A DNA stretch of 39,641 nt. Origin: Acidimicrobiales bacterium. GTDB lineage: Bacteria; Actinomycetota; Acidimicrobiia; Acidimicrobiales; Acidimicrobilacustridaceae. Numbering within the stretch: the stretch's first letter is position 1; every line of letters begins with the position of its first letter. The position numbers were made by a program, and so were the translations under genes. This document shows positions 8,819 to 17,533 of this stretch, piece after piece. Location: NCBI GenBank assembly GCA_018401565.1, contig JAGYKS010000038.1:1-39641 (forward strand). Direction: 5' to 3'. Under the pieces are notes generated by a model that did not search any database, was not told where the DNA came from, and worked only from the letters and a program-made list of their open reading frames with translations.

Positions 8819-9337
8819 TCAGTCCACCAGTGTGAACGTGTGGGTGTAGGTGCCGTCGGCGTTGCGGACGGTCACCACCTCGCCACGGGCACCGAGGTAG
8901 TCGCCGGTACCGCCCACCACGGCCCGCCGCTGGGGCTCATCGGCCTGCATCTCGGCTCCGGCAGCCGGGTAACTCGTCCCGCCCGACACAATCAGGTCGC
9001 TGGTCCCAAACGTGTACACCAGCGTGCCGATGCGCTCCTCGGTCTGGCCTTCACCACTGGCGTCGGGGAGGTCGGCGGTGAGCAGATAGCCGAAGAGCAC
9101 CCCCTCGGTACCGTCGGGGTCGGTAATGCGGGCGTCGAAGGCCAGGACCTTCAAGCTGTCCACACCATCGCCAACGGTTGGGTCAGTGCCAGCTGGACCG
9201 CCATACGATGCCAACGCCGGGGCGTCCTGCTCGATGACCAGGGTCCGGGTGTCGTCATCGCCGCTGCTGCACGCACCCAGGATCAGGGCGCCACCCAGTA
9301 CTGCCGCCACTGCGGCCCGCCTGGCAAAACGGCGCAC
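8819..9337 (-). CDS. lipoprotein with an allene-oxide-cyclase/dirigent-like barrel
   Basis: 172 residues: twin-Arg/Lys n-region, hydrophobic stretch and lipobox LILGACSS (Cys 23). The mature part (TLVYTFGTSDLIVSGGTSY, AVVGGTGDYLGARGEVVTV, DGTYTHTFTL) matches the pattern of the eight-stranded barrel shared by allene oxide cyclase and dirigent proteins, which is common in secreted actinobacterial proteins of unknown role. First gene of the modABC transcript with only 7 bp to modA, so it is probably co-expressed. A role in oxyanion uptake is suggested only by position. Confidence 0.75.
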   Translation of the reverse strand: MRRFARRAAVAAVLGGALILGACSSGDDDTRTLVIEQDAPALASYGGPAGTDPTVGDGVDSLKVLAFDARITDPDGTEGVLFGYLLTADLPDASGEGQTEERIGTLVYTFGTSDLIVSGGTSYPAAGAEMQADEPQRRAVVGGTGDYLGARGEVVTVRNADGTYTHTFTLVD

Positions 9338-9578
9338 AGAAGATCTGCTCGGCGGAGACGGGTGCGTCGTTCACTGGGACACAGGATCGCGTGACGGACT
9401 GGACATGATCGGTGGAGTTCATGCCCTGCATGAGACCACATCTGGACCGATCCGCCAACATAACCACCACCACGGCGGTAAGCAGCGGGCGCAAGCATCC
9501 GGAAGCAGGCAGTTAGGGTCAAGGCGGGAAAGCCACGCCAACCAGCTGCCCGGTGACCCCTCAATTCCAGGGGGCACG

Positions 9579-11805
9579 ATGACCATCGACGCCACATCAA
9601 AGGGGATGCACCGCTGACCACGCACTCCCTGCCCGACGCCGACAGCGCACTGGCCGAGGTTCTCGACCGTCTGGTGGCACCCGGGGCCGCACCCCGACCC
9701 AATCAGGCTGAGCCGCTGGCGGCGCTGCTGGACGGGTCGCGGGTGCTGTGCGTGCAGGCCACCGGGTGGGGGAAGTCCACCGTGTACTTCGCCGCCGCTT
9801 TGGCCCTGCGCCACGCCGGGCTCGGACCCACGCTGGTGGTGTCGCCGCTGCTGGCACTGATGCGCGACCAGGTTGACGCCGCCACCCGGGCCGGGTTGTC
9901 GGCCGCCACCATCAACTCGGCCAACCTCGACGAGTGGGAGGGAGTGTTCAGCGCCCTGATGGCCGACAACGTGGACATCCTGTTTGTCAGTCCCGAGCGT
10001 CTGGCAGCGGTGTCGTTCGCCGACCGCGTCCCCACCCTGCTCGACCGGGTGGCGCTGGTGGTGGTCGACGAAGCCCACTGCATCTCGGACTGGGGGCACG
10101 ACTTTCGGCCCGACTACCGACGTATCGCCACCGTGCTGGCGCGCAGCGACGCCCGGGTCCTGGCCACCACCGCCACCGCCAATGCCCGGGTGTGTGCCGA
10201 CGTGTCCGCCCAGCTGGGCGCCGGTGCCGTCACCTTTCGCGGTTCTTTGGCCCGTCCGTCACTGCGCCTGCACGTGGTGGCTGGGCTCGACGCACTGGAG
10301 CGATACGCCTGGCGGACGAGGCGGCCTCAGCTCAGCTCTCGCTGGGGCACCTCGCGGTGACCGTCCGCGCACTCCTGACCGTGGCCGAAGCCGACCGCCC
10401 GTGCCGGGCTTTCTCGGGTCCCTCGCGGGTCACGCACAACGTACCGGGCCGCAAATACTATCGTGCGTGGGTGCCGACGAACGGCTGGCCGCAGAAGACG
10501 ACCTCAAAGCCGGTCGGCTCACGGCGCTGGTGGCCACGTCAGCCCTCGGCATGGGGTACGACCACCCATCGCTCGCCTTCGTCATCCGCGGCGTGGCTCC
10601 CGCCCGCCGGTGGCGTACCTTCACCACGCAGGTGTGGCAGCGCGGGCCTGTGCCATCGCGACGACGCCACCGTGGTGCTTCTTCCGGCCGACGAGCGACT
10701 AGCCGGCCCCGTGGGACCATGGCATCGCCACAGCGTCGGTGCCCGACCCCGACCATGCCGCCGCCGTGCTGGCCGCCCTCGACACCGGCCCGGCATCGGT
10801 GGTGGCCCTGGAGGCCACAACCGGCATCCGACGCGGACGGCTTGAGGCGCTGCTCAAGGTGATGGGGCCAGGGATCGGCGCGGTGGGGTGCGCGGTACCC
10901 GACGCCGCCGGACGTCCCACCTGCGCACCGGGTGGGCGCCTCGGACTGACCGACCACAGCCGACGCGCCGCACTTGTGGCCCAGCGCCACAATGAAGCCA
11001 ACGTGATGCGCTCCTACGCCGCCGGAACGGGTTGCCTCATGGAGTTCCTGCAGCTGGCCCTCGACGACCCCACCGCCGGGCCGTGCGGACACTGCTCGGT
11101 GTGCACCGGGACACTTCCCGCACCAGGGCGCAGCCGGCCGCCGCCAGCGTGGCCGCCGCCGCGCTCCTGGCTACTGCGGCGGCCGTGACGTCACCCTCGA
11201 TCCCCGCAAGCGATGGCCGGCGGGAGTGGGGCGCACCGGGCGCATCGTTGGACCGTCTGCGGGCCGGGCCCTGGCCTTCGCCGACGACCCGGCATGGGCC
11301 GGGCCGCTGGCAGGGTTGCGCCAGCCCGACGCTCCCGCAGCCGGCGAACTGGTTGCCAGCGAACAGGTTGCCACCGAACAGGTTGCCAGCGGGTCCTTTG
11401 CCGGCGAAGCGATGCCCGGTGAATTGGTGGAAGGCGTGATCGCCATGCTGGGCCGCTGGTCCAGGGTGTGGGGCGAGCGCCCGGTGTGTGTGGTGCCGAT
11501 GCCGTCACGGTCGCACCCCGGACGCATCCGTGCCCTGGCCGACGCCATCGGGGCGGCCGGCAAACTGCCGGTGGTCGACGCCCTGAGCGCCTCGGGCCCG
11601 CCTCCCCCCACCAATGCCACCTCCCAGGCCCGGGTTGCCGCATTGCTGCAGGGTCTGGCCCACAACGGCACCCCGCTTCCCGGCGGGCAGGTGCTGCTGG
11701 TCGACGACACCTACCGCACCGGCTGGACGGTGCGAGGCGCAGTCATCCTGCGTGATGCCGGTGCCGAGCGCCGTCTACCCCCTGGCGTTGCACCAACTGC
11801 CGTAG
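9579..11805 (+). CDS. RecQ-family helicase with C-terminal phosphoribosyltransferase-like domain, multiply frameshifted
   Basis: About 740 residues if repaired. The helicase front is continuous: ATGWGKSTVYFAAALALRH (Walker A), VVSPLLALMRDQV, FVSPERL, DEAHCISDWGHDFRPDY (motif II), ATTATAN (motif III). The second RecA lobe lies in two other frames (LVATSALGMGYDHPSLAFV, then VAYLHHAG), followed by a zinc-site region (GTGCLMEFL, PCGHCSVC) and the tail VLLVDDTYRTGWT typical of a PRPP-binding loop, as in actinobacterial RecQ-like proteins I recall. At least five frame changes occur from 10330 on, and the last moves the end to VYPLALHQLP at 11805. ATG 9579 with GGGGG upstream is the likely start and needs one more shift near 9600. 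A role in DNA repair is assumed from the family. Confidence 0.8.
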
Positions 11806-11849
11806 GTCCTCAACTCCTGCGCCCACCCCTCGACCCACCCCTCGAGCCG

Positions 11850-11904
11850 CCACTGAACCACCACTGAACCACCACTGAACCACCACTGAACCACCACTGA
11901 ACCA
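11850..11904. repeat. 11-bp tandem repeat x5
   Basis: CCACTGAACCA repeated five times without a mismatch, 45 bp after the helicase stop and 17 bp before the tetR start. TGA triplets fall at 11854, 11865, 11876, 11887 and 11898, so stops occur in all three frames. A short palindrome-like CCCC-AAGCTC-GGGG follows. Confidence 0.95.
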
Positions 11905-11921
11905 CCCCAAGCTCGGGGACT

Positions 11922-12569
11922 ATGGTCGGTGAGGTGCGTAATACAACCCGTCAGCGGCTCCTCGACGCCGCCATCGAGGTGATCGAAACCCACGGCGAGC
12001 AAGCCGTCAAGGTGCGCGATATCGCCGCCAAGGCCGAGGTCACCGAGCCGTCGATCTACCATTTCTTCGGTAGCCGCAACGGGCTCATCGAAGAAGCCCA
12101 CGCCGTCCGGTTCGGTCTGGGGCAAGCTGAGGCCATGGCGGCGTTCGTCGACGGCATCCGCCAGTGCCGGACCAAGACCGAGTTCCTCAACCTGGTTCGC
12201 TCGGTCCTCACCACCAATTTCCAGCCGGCCGTTGCCGGCAGGCGATTCACCCGCATCAACGTGCTCGGTAGCGCCCAGTCCAGGCCCGAACTGTTGACCC
12301 ATCTCGCCGAGCAGCAGCGTCAGTCCAGCCGCGCCCTGGGTGACGCCTTGCGGTTTGCCCAGGAAAAAGGCTTCATGAGGTCGAACGTCGACCCCGAAAT
12401 CTGTGCCGTGTGGGTGCTTGGCATGGTGACCGGACGGTTGTTCATCGAGATCGACCCCGACCTGGCCGACTCCACCGAGTGGAACACGCTGGCCATCGAC
12501 GCCGTGATGGCCGCCTTCGGCAGCCCGCCCCCGTCACTCACCAAGTGGAACACCCCGACCCGCCGCTGA
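11922..12569 (+). CDS. TetR-family transcriptional regulator
   Basis: 215 residues. The N-terminal helix-turn-helix spans about residues 8-55 (RQRLLDAAIEVIETHGEQAV, VRDIAAKAEVTEPSIYHFFG), with the usual Y-H-F recognition element. The C-terminal ligand and dimer domain is all helical and diverse, as usual. It lies upstream of, and converges on, the minus-strand cluster 12781-16652 with the PqqD-like remnant between. It may control that cluster, but no palindrome was found near 16.7 kb to prove it. Intact. Confidence 0.88.
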   Translation: MVGEVRNTTRQRLLDAAIEVIETHGEQAVKVRDIAAKAEVTEPSIYHFFGSRNGLIEEAHAVRFGLGQAEAMAAFVDGIRQCRTKTEFLNLVRSVLTTNFQPAVAGRRFTRINVLGSAQSRPELLTHLAEQQRQSSRALGDALRFAQEKGFMRSNVDPEICAVWVLGMVTGRLFIEIDPDLADSTEWNTLAIDAVMAAFGSPPPSLTKWNTPTRR

Positions 12570-12614
12570 CCCGTCGTCCAGGATGGGGAGCTGCCGTTGG
12601 GTGACAACACCACC

Positions 12615-12819
12615 GTGACCGCATGGCAGCTCAACCCTGAATTGACGTTCGAACAGGCCAGCGGCGACTGGATCGTGCTCGATGCCAACGCCGGGGTGGT
12701 GCTGCGGGCATCAGGCCCCAGCCGCTCACGTGCTCGACGCCATCGCAGCACCCGGCACCGCACCCAATGGCACCAAGCGCCTACTCGCTGAGGGCTTCGC
12801 GTTCGATGGCAGCCGCTGA
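12615..12819 (+). pseudogene. truncated PqqD-like domain, paralogue of the gene at 19941
   Basis: VTAWQLNPELTFEQASGDWI and VVLRASGP match the N-terminus of the exported protein at 19941 nearly residue for residue, including the same GTG-AC-GCA-TGG start. One extra base near 12718 shifts the frame; corrected, it continues PAAHVLDAIAAPGTAPNGTK and stops at 12819. The second half of the PqqD-like domain, the Tat segment and all exported domains are missing. It runs 39 bp into the 3' end of the convergent hydrolase gene. Confidence 0.7.
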
Positions 12820-14044
12820 CTTCAGCACGTTGTGGGCCACGAACGAACGCTCGCCAGCAGCACGCAACTCCAGCAGATCGGCCTTGCGGCGACGTGCTTC
12901 GGCCACACCCTCGCCCTCGTTGAAGATCACATAGTCCACAAGATGCAAGGGCAAGTTGCTGATCGGTGGCATCGCCGGTGGCAAGGGCGTCGGCCCGGGC
13001 CAGCAGCGCATCAACTCCGCCGATGAGTCCAACCACCTCCGTGGCGATCTGAGCGCGGGTGGAGGGAAACACCATCGACGGATTTCCGTCGTACCAACCC
13101 ATGTAGCGGCGCAACACGTCGCGCACGGCGAACGGTGTGCAGCCATAGAGCGGCTGCAGGTGCTCGCTCTCGTCGAACTCGGGGGGCAACTCGACCTCGT
13201 TGAGGATCTGTTCCTGCCACTGGCCCTCGTTGATGCGCCGCACGACCTCGGTGTCTATCCAACGCAGGGCGCGGGCGGTGACATCCAGCATCTCGGCGGC
13301 CTTGTCGGTGTACACGCCACCGTGGCCGCTGATGACGAACTGCGGCTCAACGGCTGCCATCGCTTCGAGGGCCTGGGCCCATTCAAGTACGTAGCGCTGC
13401 ACTCGAAACGGCGTGCCGGCATTGGGCAGTGACGACACGATGAAATCGCCGCCAACGATGGTGCGCGACTGCGGCGCCCACACCCAGATGTGATCGTCGG
13501 TCTCGCCGAGACCGTGATGACACTCGAGTGCAAGGCCACCGAGGTCGTCGAGCGTGATGGAGTCGGTGAACTCGATGGTGGGCGGGTGGTACTCGGCATG
13601 ACGAACAACATCACCACCGTCGCCCGCCCAGATGGCGAACTGGAAGTCGAAGGTCTTCGCTATGTGCCCGGCGGTCTTCTGATAGCGCTCAAACCTTTTG
13701 GCCACGTTGACATGACCCACGATGTCGGGGGCGGCATGACCGCGCTGGCGCGCATCGTCGAGGATCGACGGTGTGCCGAACGCGTGGTCGTAATGGCCGT
13801 GCGTGTAGATCACATAGCGAACCGGCAGATCAGTGATGGCCCGAAGTTCACGCACAACCCGCGGGCCGCTGGTGAGCAGTCCGGGATCCACCACCGCTAC
13901 ACATTGGGACCCAACGAGAAACGTGGTGTTGCCGAATCCAGCGAGGAAATGCACGCCCGGCGCAATCTCCTTGCTCTTGCGCCGCTTCGCCGAGGTGGTG
14001 AGCGCCTGGGCGCCGTGCAGTGGTTCAGACGTGGCTTCGCTCAT
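12781..14044 (-). CDS. alkylsulfatase-like metallo-beta-lactamase-fold hydrolase
   Basis: About 420 residues. The zinc motif HxHxDH is THGHYDHAFG (residues 81-90), with further ligand regions ECHHGLGETDDH and VGGDFIVSS and a distal FVISGHGGVY. The later segment YGCTPFAVRDVLRRYMGWYDG plus NPSMVFP resembles the dimerisation region of SdsA/YjcS alkylsulfatases, so a sulfate ester or similar leaving group is a reasonable guess. No export signal is seen. A frame change near 12955 connects to LVDYVIFNEGEGVAEARRR and the TAG at 12781-12783. Its ATG overlaps the stop of a paralogue remnant (TGATG). Last gene of the minus-strand cluster. Confidence 0.82.
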
Positions 14045-14124
14045 CAGTGTGCTCCGGTGGTGGCGGTCTGGACCTTCAACGAGGTGTCAAGGATGCGCGA
14101 ACTGTACATCCAGCCCTCGGGCAG
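14044..14124 (-). pseudogene. 3' remnant of a second copy of the 14179 gene
   Basis: The minus strand reads LPEGWMYSSRILDTSLKV then QTATTGAH and stop. This parallels the C-terminus of the neighbouring gene (MPEGWSYRSRVLTEDLVI). The remnant starts abruptly inside that motif, and its stop overlaps the hydrolase ATG. A tandem paralogue was evidently present and largely deleted, leaving its natural translational coupling to the next gene. Confidence 0.6.
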
Positions 14125-14178
14125 CGACGGTGGCCCCGACGGTCGGCACATTCCCGGTCCGGGCAGCGGGGCCGAACG

Positions 14179-14814
14179 TCAGTAGGGCAGGGTGTACGAG
14201 TTCTCGAACTCGTCCTGCAGCACCGTGGCTGTCGTGGTGGTGGTGTCGATAACGAGATCCTCGGTGAGCACCCGGCTTCTGTAGCTCCAGCCCTCGGGCA
14301 TCGAGAGTCGCTCGCCCAGCGTGTCGAGCGACTCGGCCGACATGGTGGGGTCGACGACGACGCACAGGGCCTGCATCACATACGCCTCTCCTTGGGGGTT
14401 CACCAGTTCATGCACGGTCTGACCGGCGTCGAAGAAGAAGATCACCTGACGGTTGACCTTCATCTCGTTGTACGGACCCACCTTGGGCTCGGGGCCCAGC
14501 TCCACCACGGCGATGCGGCGCATCATGATGCCGTTGAACTCGCGCATGATCGGTTCCATCGGCTGGAGCTTCGTGCCGAACCCGTCGAGGGTCCAGTAAC
14601 GCGGGCCGTTGAGCTTCACCATGACGGCCCCCATCTCTTGGGCGACCGTCTCCGCCACGAGCGTGTCCCACTGTTCCTGGGGGCAGTCGTTGATGAGCTG
14701 GGTGCCGAACACCTCAGCTTCGAGGCCGTTGTCGCGCAGGTACACAGCGAGCACCTCGCCGTACCGCACGCCGCGCATATCGGGAACAAGCTTCTGCGGG
14801 GTTTCTGTGGTCAT
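14179..14814 (-). CDS. conserved protein of unknown function
   Basis: 211 residues, intact, soluble (no signal or membrane segment). Marked conserved-looking blocks are DMRGVRYGEVLAVYL, INDCPQEQWDTL, LNGPRYWTLDGFGTK, VIFFFDAGQTVHELVNPQGE, AYVMQALCVVVDP and MPEGWSYRSRVL. I recall similar unnamed proteins in actinobacteria and other bacteria but know no function. It lies between the small barrel protein and the alkylsulfatase-like hydrolase, and a fragment of a second copy follows, so dosage or divergence of this protein mattered at some time. Confidence 0.75.
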   Translation of the reverse strand: MTTETPQKLVPDMRGVRYGEVLAVYLRDNGLEAEVFGTQLINDCPQEQWDTLVAETVAQEMGAVMVKLNGPRYWTLDGFGTKLQPMEPIMREFNGIMMRRIAVVELGPEPKVGPYNEMKVNRQVIFFFDAGQTVHELVNPQGEAYVMQALCVVVDPTMSAESLDTLGERLSMPEGWSYRSRVLTEDLVIDTTTTTATVLQDEFENSYTLPY

Positions 14815-14831
14815 GGTGTGGTTCTCCCTGT

Positions 14832-14864
14832 TCAGGTCGTGGCAGTTCAGGTTGTGGCAGTTCA
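14832..14864 (-). repeat. 15-bp tandem repeat containing the 14862 gene stop
   Basis: On the minus strand the stop codon TGA (14864) and the next 30 bases form units CCTGAACTGCCACAA and CCTGAACTGCCACGA, then CCTGAAC. TGA occurs at 14864, 14849 and 14834, all in one frame. Confidence 0.8.
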
Positions 14865-15554
14865 GGCCGTGACGACGGATTCGACGAGGTTGTCGATGGT
14901 CGAGCGCATCACCAGCACCTGTGCGCCCTCGGACGTGTTGGCAGCGGCAACCACGCCGGCAAGTGCGGAATCGTCATCGACGCGCACGAACCGGGCCCGG
15001 TCGTAGTGACGGCCATCGCCGATGATGCAACCCTCGGAGTCGAAGTTGGCCACCTGGGTGAGCCCGGCGAGCCCGGCGAAGGGGTCGGTGTCGCCCCGGC
15101 TGATGAGCAGCACGAGGTCGCCGCTGGGCTGGATGCTCGGGTCATGCGATTCGGGGGTGCACGACAAGATGACCGTGAACTGCATACCGGCCTTCTTGTG
15201 TTCATGCTGGGCCTTGAAGTCGTCACGTTCCTGCATCGCAAGGAACGCCGAACGGCTGGGGTAGCGGATGATGCCGACGCGGTCCCACACCGGGTCGCCC
15301 ACCGGCTGCTGCTTCACGTTGCCGAAATAGGCGACCATGGCCCCGACAGCGGCCAACGGGCCGAGCGGTGCGTAGGCGTCGTCGGCCTCGCGGCCGGAGA
15401 TGCCTGTGCGGCCATCGGCATACTGGGCAACCTCGTGGTACTTCATGAGGTTCAGCGCCCAGAACGCGGCGTCGGTGCCCGGTTCCATGGTGAACCAGCT
15501 CTTGATGAGGTCGAAGTTGATGATGCCGTAGGTGTGTTCAACTGCGTCAGCCAT
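14862..15554 (-). CDS. putative dimeric alpha/beta-barrel protein
   Basis: 230 residues, intact. The central part (DRVGIIRYPSRSAFLAMQER and FKAQHEHKKAGMQFTVILSC) resembles ferredoxin-like dimeric alpha/beta-barrel proteins (DUF1330 or EthD-like), and the C-terminal half repeats a similar beta-alpha-beta rhythm (DLVLLISRGD, ARFVRVDDD), so the chain may be an internal duplication. No catalytic residue is obvious; such folds act in small-molecule metabolism. Middle gene of the cluster, 15 bp after DUF2855. Confidence 0.6.
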   Translation of the reverse strand: MADAVEHTYGIINFDLIKSWFTMEPGTDAAFWALNLMKYHEVAQYADGRTGISGREADDAYAPLGPLAAVGAMVAYFGNVKQQPVGDPVWDRVGIIRYPSRSAFLAMQERDDFKAQHEHKKAGMQFTVILSCTPESHDPSIQPSGDLVLLISRGDTDPFAGLAGLTQVANFDSEGCIIGDGRHYDRARFVRVDDDSALAGVVAAANTSEGAQVLVMRSTIDNLVESVVTA

Positions 15555-15569
15555 GGTGGTTTCCTTTGC

Positions 15570-16652
15570 TCAGTGTGTGTTCATGCTGCAGATATAGCCA
15601 GCGGCCGGGTCAAGGCTGCCGCTGCGGACCTTCTCCCACGCATCGAGAACGTCCTCGGCGCCGGTGAACTTCTCGAAGGTGATCCAGTCATCGGCCCAGT
15701 CGGCATAGGCGCTCCATGCCTCGCCCAGCTTGGCGTCGAACCGGTCACGACCCCATTGCTTGGTGCGTTTGGAGATCTGGGAAGGGGCGAACAGGAACTC
15801 GGGGACCGGCGCCGGAAGCTCAGCGGCGTTGGCGGTGGTCTCGGCACTCCAGTTGGTGTTGCCCACGACCATCGAATGCTTCAGCACGCCGCTGAGGTGC
15901 GTATGCACATCGAACAGCACGTCCTGATTGCCGGCGATGTCGATATACAACGAGGGAATCTGCTCGATGGATGCGACATCGCCGTAGGTAAGGACCTGGT
16001 CGTAGACGCCGAGCGACTCGACGAACTCGACGTTGCCGGCGGAGGTGAGCCCGATCGCCCTCACGCCGCGGCGGTTGAACAGCAGAGCGGCACCGATGGA
16101 GGTCTTGGCCGAGGCGCTGGAGATGACGACCTGTTGTGCGCCGAAGTCTTCGTTGTCGATGCTGAAATCGTCGATGATGAAACTGGTGAGGAACAACGGG
16201 AAGAGCAGCATCTGATGGGCTTCGCGATCAGCCCGGTAGAGGGAATCGCTGGCGACGCGCTGATAGCTGTTGTAGGCGCCGGCGAGACCATGGCGATGTT
16301 CGGCGACGTCGAAGAAGTTGCGTTCGGTGGCGCGGCCCGGAGTGACGACGAACTCCTCGGACATCGGCATGAATCCGTAGATGCGTTCGCCCACGGCGAG
16401 ATCCGCCGAACGGCTTTCAACGCAGTCGGCGTAGCCCCAGGTCGGGATGCGCCCCCACACCTCAGGCGCTTCGGAGGCTGGGAACACTGCCCAGTAGCGC
16501 AGCATGTCGCCGAACACCCCGTAGGTGACGTTGTTGGTGGTGAGTGCGAAGGCATCGACTCGAAGTCGGCTCTGGCCCTCGGCGAGTTCGGCGGGAGCGA
16601 GGTCGACGATCCGGCTCTCGGCGAGGTCGCTCCTGTTGATCTCGATGTCCAT
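15570..16652 (-). CDS. DUF2855 family protein
   Basis: 360 residues, intact. It begins with the substrate-side pattern RVDAFALTTNNVTYGVFGDM and has a nucleotide-binding-like middle (VVISSASAKTSIGAALLFNR then AIGLTSAGNVEFVESLGVYD), which is how DUF2855 proteins resemble the medium-chain dehydrogenase/quinone-reductase fold. The glycine loop is replaced by SSASAKTS, as I recall for this family. Reaction unknown. First gene of the minus-strand cluster; the 260 bp upstream (16653-16913) should hold its promoter. Confidence 0.8.
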   Translation of the reverse strand: MDIEINRSDLAESRIVDLAPAELAEGQSRLRVDAFALTTNNVTYGVFGDMLRYWAVFPASEAPEVWGRIPTWGYADCVESRSADLAVGERIYGFMPMSEEFVVTPGRATERNFFDVAEHRHGLAGAYNSYQRVASDSLYRADREAHQMLLFPLFLTSFIIDDFSIDNEDFGAQQVVISSASAKTSIGAALLFNRRGVRAIGLTSAGNVEFVESLGVYDQVLTYGDVASIEQIPSLYIDIAGNQDVLFDVHTHLSGVLKHSMVVGNTNWSAETTANAAELPAPVPEFLFAPSQISKRTKQWGRDRFDAKLGEAWSAYADWADDWITFEKFTGAEDVLDAWEKVRSGSLDPAAGYICSMNTH

Positions 16653-16900
16653 GGCACTGGCCTTTCCCGGCTGAGGCCCGCATCGGTGGGGCTGACGAAA
16701 GTTATGCTAATCAGTCTGCCACAACTTCATCCGGCAATGCACTGGATCCTTTCATCGGGGGTCCGGGCGCTCGACGACCTCAACGGCCAGCCGGCCGGTC
16801 CAGCATCTGGTCAATGACAGGTGGTGAGATGCGACTCAGCGAGGTCATTTAGCCTCGATCCGGCGTTTAGAGGCAGGGAGCAACGAGCGAGTAGCGAGGT

Positions 16901-16906
16901 TATACT
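16901..16906 (+). promoter_or_regulatory. probable -10 element of vapBC
   Basis: TATACT lies 8 bases before the ATG at 16914, so transcription would begin within a base or two of the start codon. There is no Shine-Dalgarno, consistent with a leaderless message. The -35 region is weak. Confidence 0.5.
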
Positions 16907-16913
16907 CATAGGT

Positions 16914-17144
16914 ATGACTCACCGTGTCGGCCCCAAGGGTCAAGTTGTCATCCCAAAGGAGCTGCGAGACGAGCTCGGGATCGAGCCGGGCGACGAGGTC
17001 AGCTTCTGGCGGCACGATGATCATGTCGCGGTTCGCCCTGCGAGCCAGCGCCGTCCTCTCCGGGGTCGGTTCGAAGGATCGCCCCTCGTTGATGCGCTGA
17101 CTGCGGAACGCGGAGCCGATCGCCGCCGGGAAGCTGCACGATGA
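16914..17144 (+). CDS. vapB: VapB antitoxin, AbrB/SpoVT fold
   Basis: 76 residues. The swapped-hairpin DNA-binding domain is classic: VGPKGQVVIPKELRDELGI followed by PGDEVSFWRHDDHVAVRP. The charged C-terminal tail (RGRFEGSPLVDALTAERGAD) is where such antitoxins bind the PIN toxin. ATG 16914 is selected because the domain begins at once; the frame upstream has no similarity. The stop overlaps the toxin start (ATGA), and the dimer with toxin normally represses the operon. Confidence 0.9.
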   Translation: MTHRVGPKGQVVIPKELRDELGIEPGDEVSFWRHDDHVAVRPASQRRPLRGRFEGSPLVDALTAERGADRRREAAR

Positions 17145-17533
17145 CCGTCGTCCTCGATTCCTGGGCCGTGCTCAGGTACCTCGAGAACACCGATCCGGCA
17201 GCCACCCTCGTCGCTGACCTGCTCGATGACGACCGGCCCCTGATGTCCTGGATCAACCTGGGGGAAGTGCACTACGTCCTGCGCCGAGCGCACGGCGAGG
17301 ACGACGCCATTGAGACCGTGCGCGACCTCCGCGACCTGATCGACGTCCGCCTGCCAGACAGTCGCCTCGTCCTTGATGCGGCCCGCCTGAAAGCAGATCA
17401 TCCGATGGCGTACGCCGATGCGTTCGGCGCTGCGCTCGCTGTCGCCGAGGATGCGACACTCTGGACTGGCGACCCCGAATTGCTCCTGGACGGGTCCCAG
17501 TGGCGATGGCGGGACCTACGCCAGCACGTCTGA
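17141..17533 (+). CDS. vapC: VapC toxin, PIN-domain ribonuclease
   Basis: 130 residues, intact. The acidic active-site set is visible: Asp6 (VVLDSWAVLRYL), Glu42 (INLGEVHYVL), Asp93 (MAYADAFGAALA) and Asp111 (LWTGDPELL). PIN toxins cut RNA, usually tRNA or rRNA, when freed from their antitoxin. ATG overlaps vapB by four bases. Confidence 0.92.
   Translation: MTVVLDSWAVLRYLENTDPAATLVADLLDDDRPLMSWINLGEVHYVLRRAHGEDDAIETVRDLRDLIDVRLPDSRLVLDAARLKADHPMAYADAFGAALAVAEDATLWTGDPELLLDGSQWRWRDLRQHV

Noticed and set aside
12320..12780. Extended C-terminus of the alkylsulfatase-like protein down to 12320
   Set aside because: After the frame change near 12955 the family-like sequence ends at 12781; the longer frame runs antisense through tetR.
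15006..16817. 603-codon plus-strand open frame opposite DUF2855 and the barrel gene
   Set aside because: Antisense shadow from GC-rich codon use; no domain pattern and it spans two well-supported minus-strand genes.
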